DNA of 64,000 bases from Cyclospora cayetanensis (taxonomy: Eukaryota > Apicomplexa > Conoidasida > Eucoccidiorida > Eimeriidae), in assembly GCF_002999335.1 (NCBI RefSeq), contig NW_020312128.1, forward strand, positions 18,112-82,111, in the 5' to 3' direction. Below the pieces are notes generated by a model. That model was not told the origin of the DNA, did no database searches, and saw only the letters and a program-made list of their open reading frames with translations. Made by a program: the position numbers and the translations under genes. Every line of letters begins with the position of its first letter. Position 1 is the first letter of the stretch. This document shows, one piece after another, positions 48,539 to 60,315 of this stretch.

Positions 48539-51500
48539 ATGGACGCAGAGGTCTCGGCACGCTTGCACTGCAGTCTCCATTTCGCGCTGGAGAACCGCCT
48601 GCTCAGTGCTGCGCTAGGGATTTGCAACAGGGGAGACTTCTATGAGGCGCAGGGCGAATTCTCCATTTGGCGGATCGTAGCCCTTGCCATGGATTTTCGT
48701 TTTAAGTCGGCACTTGAATTGCTGGAACGCCTGGTGGAGAAGTACCAACAGCAGGGAGGCCTACCGCATCTCCCGCTACGCGAACTCCGTCTGTCTTTGC
48801 TCGATCTATGGGCAAAGTCCGAGTATGCGGAACATTCCCCAACGAGTCATGACTTTCTTCCGTTAGACTGCATTCGCTTACATTTAATTTTCGTTTTGGC
48901 AGACACGTCACTTCTGCAAGAACCTGCTGCACTGCAGTGTATGATCTGATTTGGCCTGTGGCTTCTGCAACTAGAAAATGCTGCATCAATGCAGTGCATC
49001 CTTTGGCGTTCCTGCTCCCAGCCTTAATCACGATTCTGCCATTGACTTGTAGAGCCACTTACTGTTGCTACAAATGCAGGCAGACTGATGGTTCTCCTCC
49101 TCAGAAGAGCACGAGCACCACGACGACCTCTTCAGCTTTCGGTTTGGAGGATGATAAGAGCAGACTTATAATGGCGTCTGCTCTGATGCACTTCGGGGAC
49201 CTTCCAAAGGCTGCAGGAATCCTTGAGGTAATCAAAAACACAGGCCAATGCTGCACTGCATTGCACGATCCGACTGCTGCGTATACTTTTCTACGGCATT
49301 CTTTTGTGGCCTGCACGAGCAGTCAGTAAGCAGGTGGACTGTATGCTCAGACGAACCGTGCTGAGCTGTCTAATGCTTGTTAAGAACTCAAAGGACCTGG
49401 CATATTCAACCAACCTGTGATTCAACGATTTGAGTAGTCAAGGCGTCCCTAGCCAGTCAACCCATACGGCGGCCACCAAAATAAGAATTTACTACAAGTG
49501 GTTGCAGGCAGTCATGCGAAATAGTTCTTATGCCTATTCTCAGGAAGTGCAAGATGACACAGAAGAGCGACTGTGCGTCAAGGGGTGGCTGAATTTGGCT
49601 GTTCATGATTGCAACGAAAAGGATGCGCCGAAGCAGCAGGCGCTTGTAGCTGCAGAGCGCTGCTTTTATCTAGCGCAGCAGAAAGGCCTCTGTTCCCGCA
49701 AAGGCACAGCGGCCCCTCGTACCTTCCTTGGTATCGCAGAGGTTCATCGCAGGAGGAGGCAGTGGACTCGGGTAAATTGCACAAAGGCTAATGTTTAGCT
49801 TTGCTTTGCCTCGACACAATCATGGCTAAAGGATGTTCAGGCTCGAAGGAGGATGGCGGCTACTGGGCTTTCCATGACACTTTATAACAAGTAAAACGAA
49901 ACTCGTGTGTGGGATTCTACACGAACCAAGTTGTGTGGACAGTACAACACTTTCAAGGCCCTTGCTGGCTGTGTTGATCTTCAGCAGCGCCTGCGTAGCG
50001 CATTCAAAGTTTTGCTGTGTCATGTTTCTATCGAGAGGCGCATGAACCAGCCTCTAACCCCGAACGCCTTGAAGGTTCCCCTTGAAGTACTGAGATTTGC
50101 TGCAGGCACTCGACATCCTCACCGACTTGGGGTCCAGGGAGCCATGGCTAGCTGGCGCGCAGCTACAGCAGGCTGTACTGTTGCTATCCGTCTCTCGGTG
50201 GGGTGAAGCAGCAGCGGCAGCAGCGGCTGCTGCTGCGCCGAAAATGTCTGGAGGACAAAGTGAGGTCCAGCAGCCTGCGGCTTTGCTTCTGACGCTAATC
50301 CGTTTGTGCAGTGGCGGCACCGAGGCTAAGGAAGAACCTTGCCGTGCTAGCCCCCTTCGCAGCCTTGCCGATTCGTTTAACTCAGATGTGCGCTACATCC
50401 CTGAGAGCCCTCGTCACAGTACTCTAGTTGGCTTCTTGGGAATCGCAGAGCTGCTTTTTTCGCATGCCCCTGTTGGTTAGCTCTCTACTAAATAGCTTCC
50501 ACACGGACCTCTGCAGTGCGAACTGTGGAGCGTTTCGAGGAGGCCGACTTACGAATGTGATCAGGAGCCACCAGGGTTCCACTTCGCCTTGGAAGTCTCC
50601 AAAGCCCTGTGCGGATGCATGAGCTGGCTTTACACCGACCGCCATGGCTGTGCCACACATCACCGCAACGAAGACATTGTAGAGGCCACGTTGGCTGTAG
50701 TCCGTGCTGGAGGCCTCTCTTTGAAGGCTTTGAGTGAAGCAGAAGAGGGATGGTCTGATCACGCAGCCGCAATATTCCGAGCTTACAGCGAAGAAGGCGC
50801 CTGGCAGCTGCTGCTGGCAGGGAAGCCCGTGGAAGCTGAAGGAGAGTTTTCTGACCTTGCTGATGCAGTTTCGATACCACAGCAGAAGCAGGTTGCCTTA
50901 GAGGGGGCGACCCTTGCTTTGCTCCTGCAGGCCAAAGACAAAGAAGCTACTGAACGCCTTAAACAGGCTGAGAGCCTCTCAGTAAGTGCTTCACGAAAAG
51001 CGCAGCAATCGCCTGGCAGTGAGCTCGAGCTTGTTGATTCCGCTACAAACCGCCACCTGTTGTCTAGTTGCACTGCACGGAGGCCATTGCAGCTTGAAGC
51101 CACGCGACTGCTTTTTGTCGCATTTTTCATAGAACACACGCATACGTATCTGCACCAGATAACAACCTTTGGGTGCTTCTGAGCATGCATGCCAAGCCTC
51201 ATACGTGATATGGTTGGATTATGCGTTGGACACGTTTTCTAAGAACTTTATGTTTTGCCGAAATAATCTTTCTGAAAGCCTCACAGCTGTATTTTTCTAG
51301 CTTTCGATAGGGCCATGAAGCAGTGGAAAGGCGGGATGTTTGCTATATATATGACCGCAAATTTTTCAGTCTGTGGGCGGGTGCGTCATAAAGTATTTCT
51401 GGTTAGGGCTGGCATGCTTTTCTTGATTCTGCGGAAGGTGCAACATGATATAGCGCACTTCTACGTGAAAACAGTAGCAAAACATGCGTTGCTGCCCGAC

Positions 51501-54500
51501 GACTGCAGGTAGCAGAGAAGAGCCAAAATGCCATGCTATCCCTGCTGCGGTGGGAGTTCGCCGTCGGACCCTTGTCCTCGCGGGCAGAGACAGAAACGGC
51601 TTCCCTAGCATCTGCCCTTCTTGTTGCAGCCACCAAATGGCGCGCGCAACTGCAAGATGCTTGCGGCTTCCGGTTGTACGCTGCACTGAATCCCAACTTT
51701 TGGCTCATTATCTCAGCACGTGTCTTGAACACAGTTGCTGTAGCCATGGCAGGGAACGCCCCCACAAAGGACAGGTACGTCGCCGACCTGCGCTTTTCGC
51801 TTCTGCCATCGCAATGACAGGCACGGCAAATGAATTAAAGATACCGCTAACATCGGCAGAAATCCCACTACGAGCAAGGGTTACTGCGTGAACCGCTTCC
51901 GGCCAGCATACCCGCTTCGCTGCTTCCAGTTGTCGTTCATAGGCCTGCGAAATACGCTGACTACCCAACATGGATGCAGTTGAAAAAAAATTACTGTATG
52001 GTTGCGGCGGTGTAGGGAGGTGGGGAAAAGTGGGTATGGCGTGCAAGCCGTCATGACTGCCTTGCTTGTGGTCGCCTGTTGCGATTAAAGGTGGCAACGT
52101 TTACCTGGATTCTTCAGTGCCACGGAACCCCTTACAGCCTCCAAGCTTCAAGAGCACAGCGCTGTGACTGAGCTGTTGAACATTGTACGGGAAATCCTAC
52201 AGACTCTGCTACAACACGTCCCAGCCCACCATGATGCGCGGGTACGCTGTAACTTTTTGAGTGTGGAAAAGATTGTGGCATCCTGAGGCTAGATCCCAGT
52301 GCCTGAGCGACAAAGAACCCTCAGATGCCCGCTTTGAGATCCATGACAGTTCTATTACGCATGTAGTTTTGGCTGGTCTGGTTCCTTCAAAATAAGCTCG
52401 GATATGGCGTCTCAGCGGAAAACCGTAGGGAGCACGACGAGGGTGTGGGTGAGTCCTCAGGTGCTCCTTGCGCGCACACTTCTGCTACGTGGGGAATTGC
52501 ATCGTTGCAGCGAGCTACTGAGTGCTTATGACAATGAGGGCTTTAGTCAGACTCCCAAAACCCTGCTGCTTCTCGTGCACGCGCGTTGCCTATCTTTAGC
52601 TGGCAAGCCGAAGCTCGGCCTAGACAAAGTGCAGCAGGCGCTGCAGTTGCTGCCCTCGCTGCGGGCTGTTCCAGCATGCGCATTGTTGCAAGGTATGCAG
52701 AACAAGGATGCAAACCTCTAACAGAACAGCACTGAAAGGATCCCTGTAAGGCCGATGGATTATGCACTGGACCCGAAGCATAGGCACTGCTGTGTGGCAC
52801 GTAGGGAACGAAGGCAGCTATAAACACCCCACATTCCAAAATATTCCTCGAATGTGCCGTTGTCTTCTTGTTCCCGTAGAGCCGCTCATGCTGAAGTTAG
52901 TTTAGCGATTTGCAGCGGATATAATTTGCCTGTTTGCGTACTGGCGCCGGTTGGCTCAACTGTTGTGCGTGGGTTGCTGCATCTTTTCTTGGTCCCTGTA
53001 GCGAAGCTTGAGGCCCAGGCTGGGGTCTCCGCTAATAGCCTAACAACACTAGAGCAAGCGCTCGGATGTTGCTGTCTAGCGATTGCTGCCAAAGGCCACA
53101 TTTCCAATGAGTTACCCCGCGAAGGGTCACCGTCTGGGGAACGTCGGGATAGGATCTGTCGATGTAACGAATGTGCGGCGCGAAGCAAAACTGTCGCAAG
53201 GGGTATTCTAGGTCTCTCGCCCCTGCCTCTGCACTGTACAATCTGCGAAAGGCTGTCAGCGCAACTGCTAAAGGTCGAGCTTTTGGGGCAAGCAAAGCGC
53301 AAAGAGGAAGGGCAAGCGCTGCTGGAATCAGTGGCTGCGGAGTTTGGCTTCCCCTCCGGCCTATGCAGCAGCGATCCAGCTGGTGGAAGCAGTCAGTCTG
53401 ACAGCACTAAATGCGAGAATGATAAAAAAGATGGGGAGGGAGAGGCATGGGTAAAGGATCAAATCCTCCTGGTAGCCGCGCAGCACGCAGCAAGGTCTGA
53501 TGACGCACAGCGAGCCCTGGAGCTGCTCAGCCTGATTGGCAGAGATTCACCCAGCAGCGCTGAGGCCCATATCGCTAGAGCTGAAGTCTACAAAGACTTG
53601 CTTGCAGATGATGCCGCTGCGGTACGCAGTCTGCGTCGTGTAGTGCTACAGCTTCACCTCAGTGGAAGTGCGGCTCTTAGGGCCGGAGAACTGCTCTTGA
53701 AACTGCAGCATCCAAAGGATGCTTCCATTGCATTTGTAAAGGCTCTTGCACTACATCCAGATAACAGAGAAATTGTTCTCCAGCTAAGTAAGCGCTGAAA
53801 CAATGCTGCAGCACATCCGCCAGCCTGATTGGGTCAGGGATAGAACAGCCGGCGACCAGCGGAAGAGGAGGGCAGGAGCCATGCGAAAAATAGCAAAATT
53901 TTCGCGAACATGTTAGCGTTTCATTGGTAGCAGCTGCTACAGCACAAATGATTTAGTGTGTGTGATTTCAATTAAGCACCGAATTTGGCGCAACCCATGT
54001 GTGTAAGTCGAATGAAGACAGGCCTCGGCATTCTCAGGAGGCGCGCGATTGATGTGTGCTCCTATCGCAGTCAGCAGCCTACGGGCAGCGCATTACTTCG
54101 AGGAAGCAGCAACTCGAGCTCATAACGAGCTACAGAAGCAACCGAGCGACTGGCTTCTGTTGCTACAGCTGGTGGAGTTGCTGCATATGCTAGGGAGGCA
54201 TCGGGCAGCCTTGAAGGCAACGGCGCCGCTCAGTCATCAAGAAGCCATTACAGGAAAAGGCTCTGAGCTACTAACAAAGCTGCGTATTCTCCTAGTAAAG
54301 GCCGCCTCCCTGGCAGCCGCTTCCGCGCAGCCTCAGACAGCAGTGGGAGATGACTCCGAGCAACTCAACGGCACCGGCTTAGAAGAGTACCTGCTACAAC
54401 ATCCTACATCTTTCCTGAGCCCTTTCTGACCGCGCCTTTTTATGAGCCCGTCTCTTCATAGTAATAGAGATCTATGATTTTTCACTCTCACTGTGCTCGC

Positions 54501-57247
54501 TGTATCTATTATGTGCGCTCCTTCTCCATTTTAGTTCATAAATGTGCAAGCATTCGGTGCTGCTTGTACGCCGAAGGCCCCTTTTATCTACAGACGGGGA
54601 CATGCACCAGTGTCTGGTGTCGTATGAACTCCCTGCAGAGCAATAAGCTTGCTAAGACGGCTGCAATCGAAAGTCTTAGCTCTGCTAGCAGACAGCGAAG
54701 GCAGGACGGCCCCAGTAACCAATCGCCGAGACACTCTTCGGCGACTATCAGCTTCCAACCAAAGGCGTAGCAGCGAAGTACCTGGAGCCAAGCAGCAGCT
54801 GCTCTGTGACGTGTCCAAACAGCTGATCAAGCTGCTGTGGCAGCGCCAAAAGAACCCCACCGCAGCAGAAATCGTTTGCAACGAGGCTCTCCATTACAAC
54901 GCAGCGGACGTGGAACTTCATGAGCTTCGCTGCCGAGTGTCTTTACAGTTGGGTCGTACGCAGGAGGCCGAGCAGGCTATAAGAGATATCCGGGAAATTG
55001 AACCAAACAATCCGGCAGGTAACCCGAAAGACTTGTGGTGGTGTTGTGCAGCATATAAAGAAGACGTCAATGGCGTAACAGGCTGAGGCGACTCTAGAAT
55101 CTGCCCTTAGATGCCCTTTATTGTATGAAGCGTGTATTGTATGAAGCGTGTATTGTATTAAGCGTGAAAAGCCCGGTCGCACAAAAGGCTGCGGATGCAC
55201 AACAGCACGGCAGCTTTTGCTTTGGAGAATAGAGAGGAAAAGACTTAACCAGCCGCATGGTCGGATGTGTGTATTCTGGGCATGTCTATGCTAGTGCAGT
55301 TGCCGAGCTGCAGGTCCAGTTGATAGCCGCTGCCTTACCACAAGACCCTCAGTGCCTGACCGACATCGTATCACATGCATTACAACTGGTGCGACAGCCT
55401 CGAATCTCTTTTGCAGCGGTGGAAGGAGCGCTTCTACTGCTTCGCAGACGCGGATTGTTAGATGACTGCGAGGAGGTCTGCGCCCGTCTCCGGCAAAAGC
55501 CAAGGAACGAGCAACAGGATCAACAATGCCAGCCACAGAGACAGAACCACGAAGAGCAGCATAGCAGCCTGGGGGAAAGTAACACCATGAGAGAGATGAT
55601 GGCGTCTTACTGCGAGGCCCTTGTAAACAAGTCGGGTTTTTCCTATGTATTTCGCCTTTTCCAGCTTGTCCTTCTCAATCTCCACTGTTAAGTGTTCCAT
55701 CTCTTGGTAGACCTGCTCAGGCGCTTTAGCCATCCTTCCCTATGAGATCCCACATACATAGAGCCTTTTGGTGCTTGTGGATTCAATAGGTGGCGTTGCC
55801 GTCCAACTGTGGCAATGCAGATGTTCGCTGCGGCAAGAGACCGTCTCGAATTCAGGGAGCGTTGCATGCAACAGCTGCTAGAGCTCCTCTTGCGACCTTA
55901 CGGGTTCCTTGACTCAGATTGGATGCAACAGGTCTCTGTACGAAGGCGCATCGCGGCGTTCTTCTCCAATGCAGCAGCAGGGTTTGATTCAGCCGTTGCA
56001 GCAGCTGCTACTGCAGCTGAAGTGCTTGTATCTCATCCTTGGGAAGGAAAAGATCACAACCAGTTGAAGGAGCTTTTGCGGTTGCCCGCCGCTGCTGCAC
56101 ATCAAAATGCGGAGGCGACTCCTCAGATGCACAGCACGAGTGTTATAGTCGCTGCTGCAAATGAACTTCTAGCTTTTTGGGAGAAAGGCCTCGGGGCCTC
56201 TCCAGACCCCACTCAGCAGTACAAGCTGCAGCTTTACCGTTGCGAGCTGGCTCTGCTATCTCGATGCCGCGCTGATGCTGAGGCTGCGTTGCAGCAAGTC
56301 AAGCAACTGCTGCAGTCGCTCGAGCAGCAGCAGCTTCATCAGCCCCAAATGCATGCACTTTTTGTAGCAGCGGAGGCGTATATTGTATTGAGACAGCCGG
56401 AACGTGCGCGAGCAACCTTACAGCAAGCAATAGACATGCAAAAGAATTATACAGCAGCAGAAGCACCAAATCCCATTGACCATGCTGAAGAGTCAGCACG
56501 CGCGCAGTTATTGCTGGCAGAACTCTTACTAGCTGATAGGCAGCTGGACGCAGCAGCTACAGCCGTCTCACAGGCTGTCTGCACACTGGGTCCTACGTAC
56601 AAGGCATCCGAGTTGCTTGCAAAGATAGCTCAGAAGCAGAAGAAACATGCAGATGCTATGGCACACTTGGCCGAGGTGGATAGCATTTCCCTTTCACACG
56701 GAAACCGCGCAAAAATCTCTTTTGTGACCTATGCAAGAAGTGTTTCCCCTATGGCCCTGTGCAACTGAGCCTCAACGCACATGCGCATGCTCGCTTTTGG
56801 CCAACAGCACAAAGTATAACGCCCCTTTTAGGGCAGAGAAATAATTCCTAGCAGCTCTGAAGTAACAAAACGCCCTGCAGCTATTGAGATAGCACTTTTC
56901 TTATGATGAGGGACGTGTATGCGCCCAATGCTCTCCCACAGCTGTGTTTTCTAGCTGCACCGTTCAGACAACAAGCACGCATCTTTTTACTGGTGCAGCA
57001 TAGATAGGCAGCTACGCAGAGACTGTGTGTGTATATATGCATACATTTTTATGTGTATCCAACGCAGGCGCGGACGCTGCACCCACACCACCACCAAGTT
57101 ATGCTGCGCTTGGCTATGTTGCACCTGCAACAGCAGCAGCCTTTACATGCGCTCTCCATTTGCCACGACCTCGTCCTGCAGTCCCCCTCGTCGGCGACTC
57201 ATCTAAAGCCGTTACTGGACGCGATTCGGGGAAGGCTCAGACCTTGA
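48539..57247 (+). CDS. IFT139: Intraflagellar transport protein 139 (TTC21B-like TPR protein)
   Basis: About 14 exons on the plus strand. Well supported exons: 51509-51774, 52118-52241, 52461-52692, 53002-53787, 54639-55018, 55300-55622, 55821-56675 and 57068-57247. Less certain are 48539-about 48830, about 49084-49227, about 49440-49770, 50106-50475, about 50570-50981 and 54071-about 54350. Phases agree across the well-supported neighbours. TPR helices run throughout. The order matches TTC21B along its length: an N-terminal helix set, a WLNLA motif, an ALNPNF block (TTC21B has LNPDF), a LALHPDN repeat, the late MATAYMILKQ-like block here read as AAEAYIVLRQPERAR, and a C-terminus of LDAIRGRLRP resembling the family's ASLRP ending. 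The protein is a peripheral IFT-A subunit for retrograde flagellar transport. A run of GCN codons near 50210 encodes about ten alanines. In coccidia only microgametes are flagellated, so male-gamete expression is expected. Confidence 0.9.
50206..50246 (+). repeat. Alanine-coding GCN run in IFT139
   Basis: A run of GCA/GCG/GCT codons encodes about ten alanines between the tryptophan-containing helix WGEA and the segment PKMSGGQ. It lies in an inter-repeat loop. Such amino-acid runs are typical of coccidian coding sequence. Confidence 0.8.
55120..55167 (+). repeat. 16-bp tandem repeat, three copies, in an IFT139 intron
   Basis: The unit attgtatgaagcgtgt occurs twice exactly and a third time with two changes. 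It sits in the intron between the exons ending at 55018 and starting at 55300. Confidence 0.9.
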
Positions 57248-58241
57248 AACAAAGTATCCAAGCTGGAACGGCAAATTCTTTTATCCCTTAAGCCCCTACC
57301 AGTGATTAAGGCAACTGCCAAGCCAAAGGGATTTCGAATCTCGGGCAAACAGCGTGCGCAGCTTACCCAAGACAGTGCTTGGCGGGGCTCTGCGCCTATA
57401 AAAAATGCATGTTGGCACTCGTTAATGCAGTGGCTATGAACCTTGCAGAGAGGAGAGTTAGGGTTTCAAGGATTAATAAAAAGGAACGAACCACTTATGG
57501 CCAGCTGCCACTGCTGGGGAAGAGTCCATTTGAGCTCGTTACTGTGCCTATCGCGCATGTATTGAAAACACAGATGGGAGACATTTTTGGCTGAGAACGG
57601 GATATTTTTTTCAGTGGATATCACAACAAGGCATGCGACAACCGGTGTTGCGCACGCCGGTATGTGCCTTCTAGGCTGCAGGTACCGCGAAGCCGGCTCT
57701 AGCAACAAATTCTGAAGAGTCTGATACCTATAGGGTACAGCAAGCTGGGCAACGGTGGCCGGTTGAAGTGGCAAGCGTGACACCGGAGGCAGGTCGCGGC
57801 ATTCTCCCGCACTATGAACTACTGCTGGCTGCCAATTCCTCGAAGTGCTCCCTTTGAACACCCAGCACATATTTCTGCTTAAGATTACTTCGAATGAGGT
57901 GTTATTACTTCAAAATAAGATAAAGTCCGGCACAACTACCAGCGCCCTAGAGATGACCGCCTAGGCTCAGCCCCAGGCCACCGGTCTGCGCGGCTTCAAT
58001 GGCGGCAAAGTAACGACTATGGGGTTCACGCAATACTATTAAACGCCGTTTATGTTTAGTTTTATTTGTTTACAATGTACAGTAGCAGTGAAAACTGGTA
58101 GCAGAAGCGCCCGCAGCGGAAGGAACCGCAAGGGTCATTTAGATTTAATGCTCGTCGGCAGCGGTGCTTTTCGGAGAGGGGTTTGATTTTAATTGCATAT
58201 CGGTTTGCGATACGCTGTCAAATGATTTAAAGAAAAGGAAA
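57248..58241. other. Intergenic region between IFT139 and SSNA1
   Basis: About 1 kb with only short frames, some opening at non-ATG codons. It should hold the IFT139 3' UTR and the SSNA1 promoter. No defined element was recognised. Confidence 0.5.
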
Positions 58242-59962
58242 ATGGCCATTTCAAACACGAATCTGCACAACTACAACCACGAGCTCGTGCAGTGCATTGA
58301 CGACCTCAAAAGGAAGCGGGATGAAGTCAACCGACAGATAGAGGAGGTTTGCGTGAACATACACCACGGCTGTTTCCTTTTAAGCAAGCAGGCTTTTCTC
58401 TGCGGGTGGCGGGTGTCTTTTTGCCCTCACCGGGTGGGAGATCTCGCACGAGCGCGGCTGTGTGTCTCTGCTGCAGGAGGAGCAAGACAAGGAGAAGATA
58501 CAGAGGGAGATCGAGCTGTTACAAGAACGCCTGCAACGTATCAAGGGTACGCCTTTCTCGAGTTCCACTTTTGGCTGTAAACCGATCATGAGAATGCTGG
58601 AAGCTAGAGTAGCCACCTCCGCACAGGCCCTGCTTTGCCTGCTGTGGTGTACTGACACCTTGAGATTCCAAAAGTAGTTTGTGCATTCGAGGCACAGAAA
58701 ACAGGCGGAAAAGAGCTAGAAAAGTCTGTCTACCGAATCGCAGCTTTATGGCCGTGTCCAGTATACGGTGTGCGCCCTTGCCCACAAACGCCTCATGCCG
58801 TGCTTGCACCGCAGCCATACCGCATTACTTCTCTGAACTCCCTTCCACATCGATCTTACACCACATATTTGACTCTGCCTGAACCGAGCCTTTCGGAAGC
58901 GGCCTCGATTGCGCGTCCCTGTGCTACGTAGATGCCTTCTCACCCCTTGAAAGCGCGAGCCGGCAGCCTCGACTGACTCGCTTACCTCCTACTCCGGTGC
59001 CAGCCTCAGCGTCTTTCCTTGTGAGTGCCCCTCAGAGAGTCTGGCTCGCAAGATTCACGCGCGCTGCGAGTACGATAAGACGATTCAGGAGACAGAGGGA
59101 GCTTATACCAAGGCAAGTTTGCAACCCTCCTCTGCCTTCGCAACCTCCCTCCCTGTAACTGTCTATCTGTCCTGTTATGCCGGTTTCCCCTTAGCAACCG
59201 CGACAGATAGCGTATCCTTTCCGCAAGACTCCTGGAATCCTATGGGGCCCCCTTCTGCGCTTTTTTGCTGCCTCTGCCCGCCAACTCTACGCTTTCCCTT
59301 CTGGCTGTTGGAAGGCGTTCTCTGTCTGTCTTTCCAGCCCCCATGCGCACTGAGCGTGTACAAGGCATGGCCATTCGGCCCCGTGAATTATGCACATTGA
59401 CTTCAGTGTGTGGCTCCATGTCGCTGTTGCATGCTTGCTGCATCTGCTACGGGTTTCATATAGTTGCTACTCTACACCCTGCGTCTTGCCTACCTCCTCT
59501 CTCGGTGGGAGTGTGTGCTGTCTCGCTCTACGCTCCCTGGAGGTGTTTCTGCCTTGCCGGCTCTTGGCCCGCACACCCTTTGTGACACTGCGCCACTGCT
59601 GCTTCAGCCTTCTAACCCTCTATAGTTGCCACCATGCATGCGACTCTGTGTGCCTCTTGCCGCGCTTACCGCCCCTCCCCAGATCCCAGTTCTTTCTCTC
59701 ACAATTCGAACTTGCCGCACTTCCGCCCTTTCACTGTTGCTGCTTTTGCGCTCCCCGTGCCGCCCCTCCCCAGATCCTGGAGTCCGCTCAGACGCTGCTC
59801 CATGTTCTCAAAAGAGAATCCGTGCACCTCAATCGCCGCACAGCCATACCGGATTCTCTACCCGTATCTCAAACAACCCGCAGCCCAGGACCGCCAGGAA
59901 ATGCCGCCAGGGTTCCTCTTCAAGGAGCGCGAGGTCTCAGTTCCTCAGCTCCACATGAATAG
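58242..59962 (+). CDS. SSNA1: SSNA1/DIP13 family basal-body protein
   Basis: Four exons: 58242-58346, 58477-58546, 59036-59112 and 59774-59962. Together they encode 146 residues (the human protein has 119). The spliced product follows the SSNA1 family along the coiled coil: LHNYNHELVQCIDDL, then QIEEEEQDKEKIQ, ESLARKIHARCEYDKTIQET, GAYTK and ILESAQTLLHVLKRE. A poorly conserved Pro/Ser-rich tail of about 40 residues extends past the usual end. The start at 58242 is chosen because an upstream in-frame ATG (58164) would add a non-family leader. Family role: a small coiled-coil fibril former that binds microtubules at centrosomes and basal bodies. The third intron begins GCAAGT rather than GT. 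Exon 2/3 joining restores a glutamate across a phase-1 junction. Confidence 0.93.
59113..59773 (+). other. Non-canonical GC-AG intron of SSNA1
   Basis: The exon ends ...ACC AAG and the intron starts GCAAGT, the standard GC-type donor context (AG/GCAAGT). It ends at ...cctccccag before ATCCTGGAG. Only this junction gives the family-conserved YTK-ILES continuity without inserted residues. A GTAACT site 45 nt downstream would add 15 non-family residues. Confidence 0.75.
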
Positions 59963-60315
59963 TCTCGATTTAAATACAAACATAAGCCATGCCTGTCGAG
60001 CACCGAAACGCAGACGCACGCCTTGACTGCCTGCACGAGGGGAACCACGAAACTGTCACCCCCTGCGGGCGCTCAGCCAGATGTAGCACAGGGTGTATCT
60101 AGTGTATGCACTTCGCCCACACGGGTCGACCTAATCTCATGAAGGATGCCTGTCCATCCAGCGAAAGTGCCCGTGGCGGAGCCCGTCCGCCGCAGGCTCC
60201 GCCGAGTCTACCTGCTTCCCGACCTCCCTAATGCTTCTGTGGCTGCTGTTGCTCCTGCTGCTGCAATTCTTCTGCTGATGTAAATGCTGCTGCTGCAACT
60301 GCGCCAACGGATTAG
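59963..60315. other. Convergent intergenic region
   Basis: 350 bp between the SSNA1 stop and the stop of the minus-strand Gln-rich gene; both 3' UTRs should lie here. A CTG/CAG-rich stretch lies at about 60240-60300. Nothing else was recognised. Confidence 0.5.
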
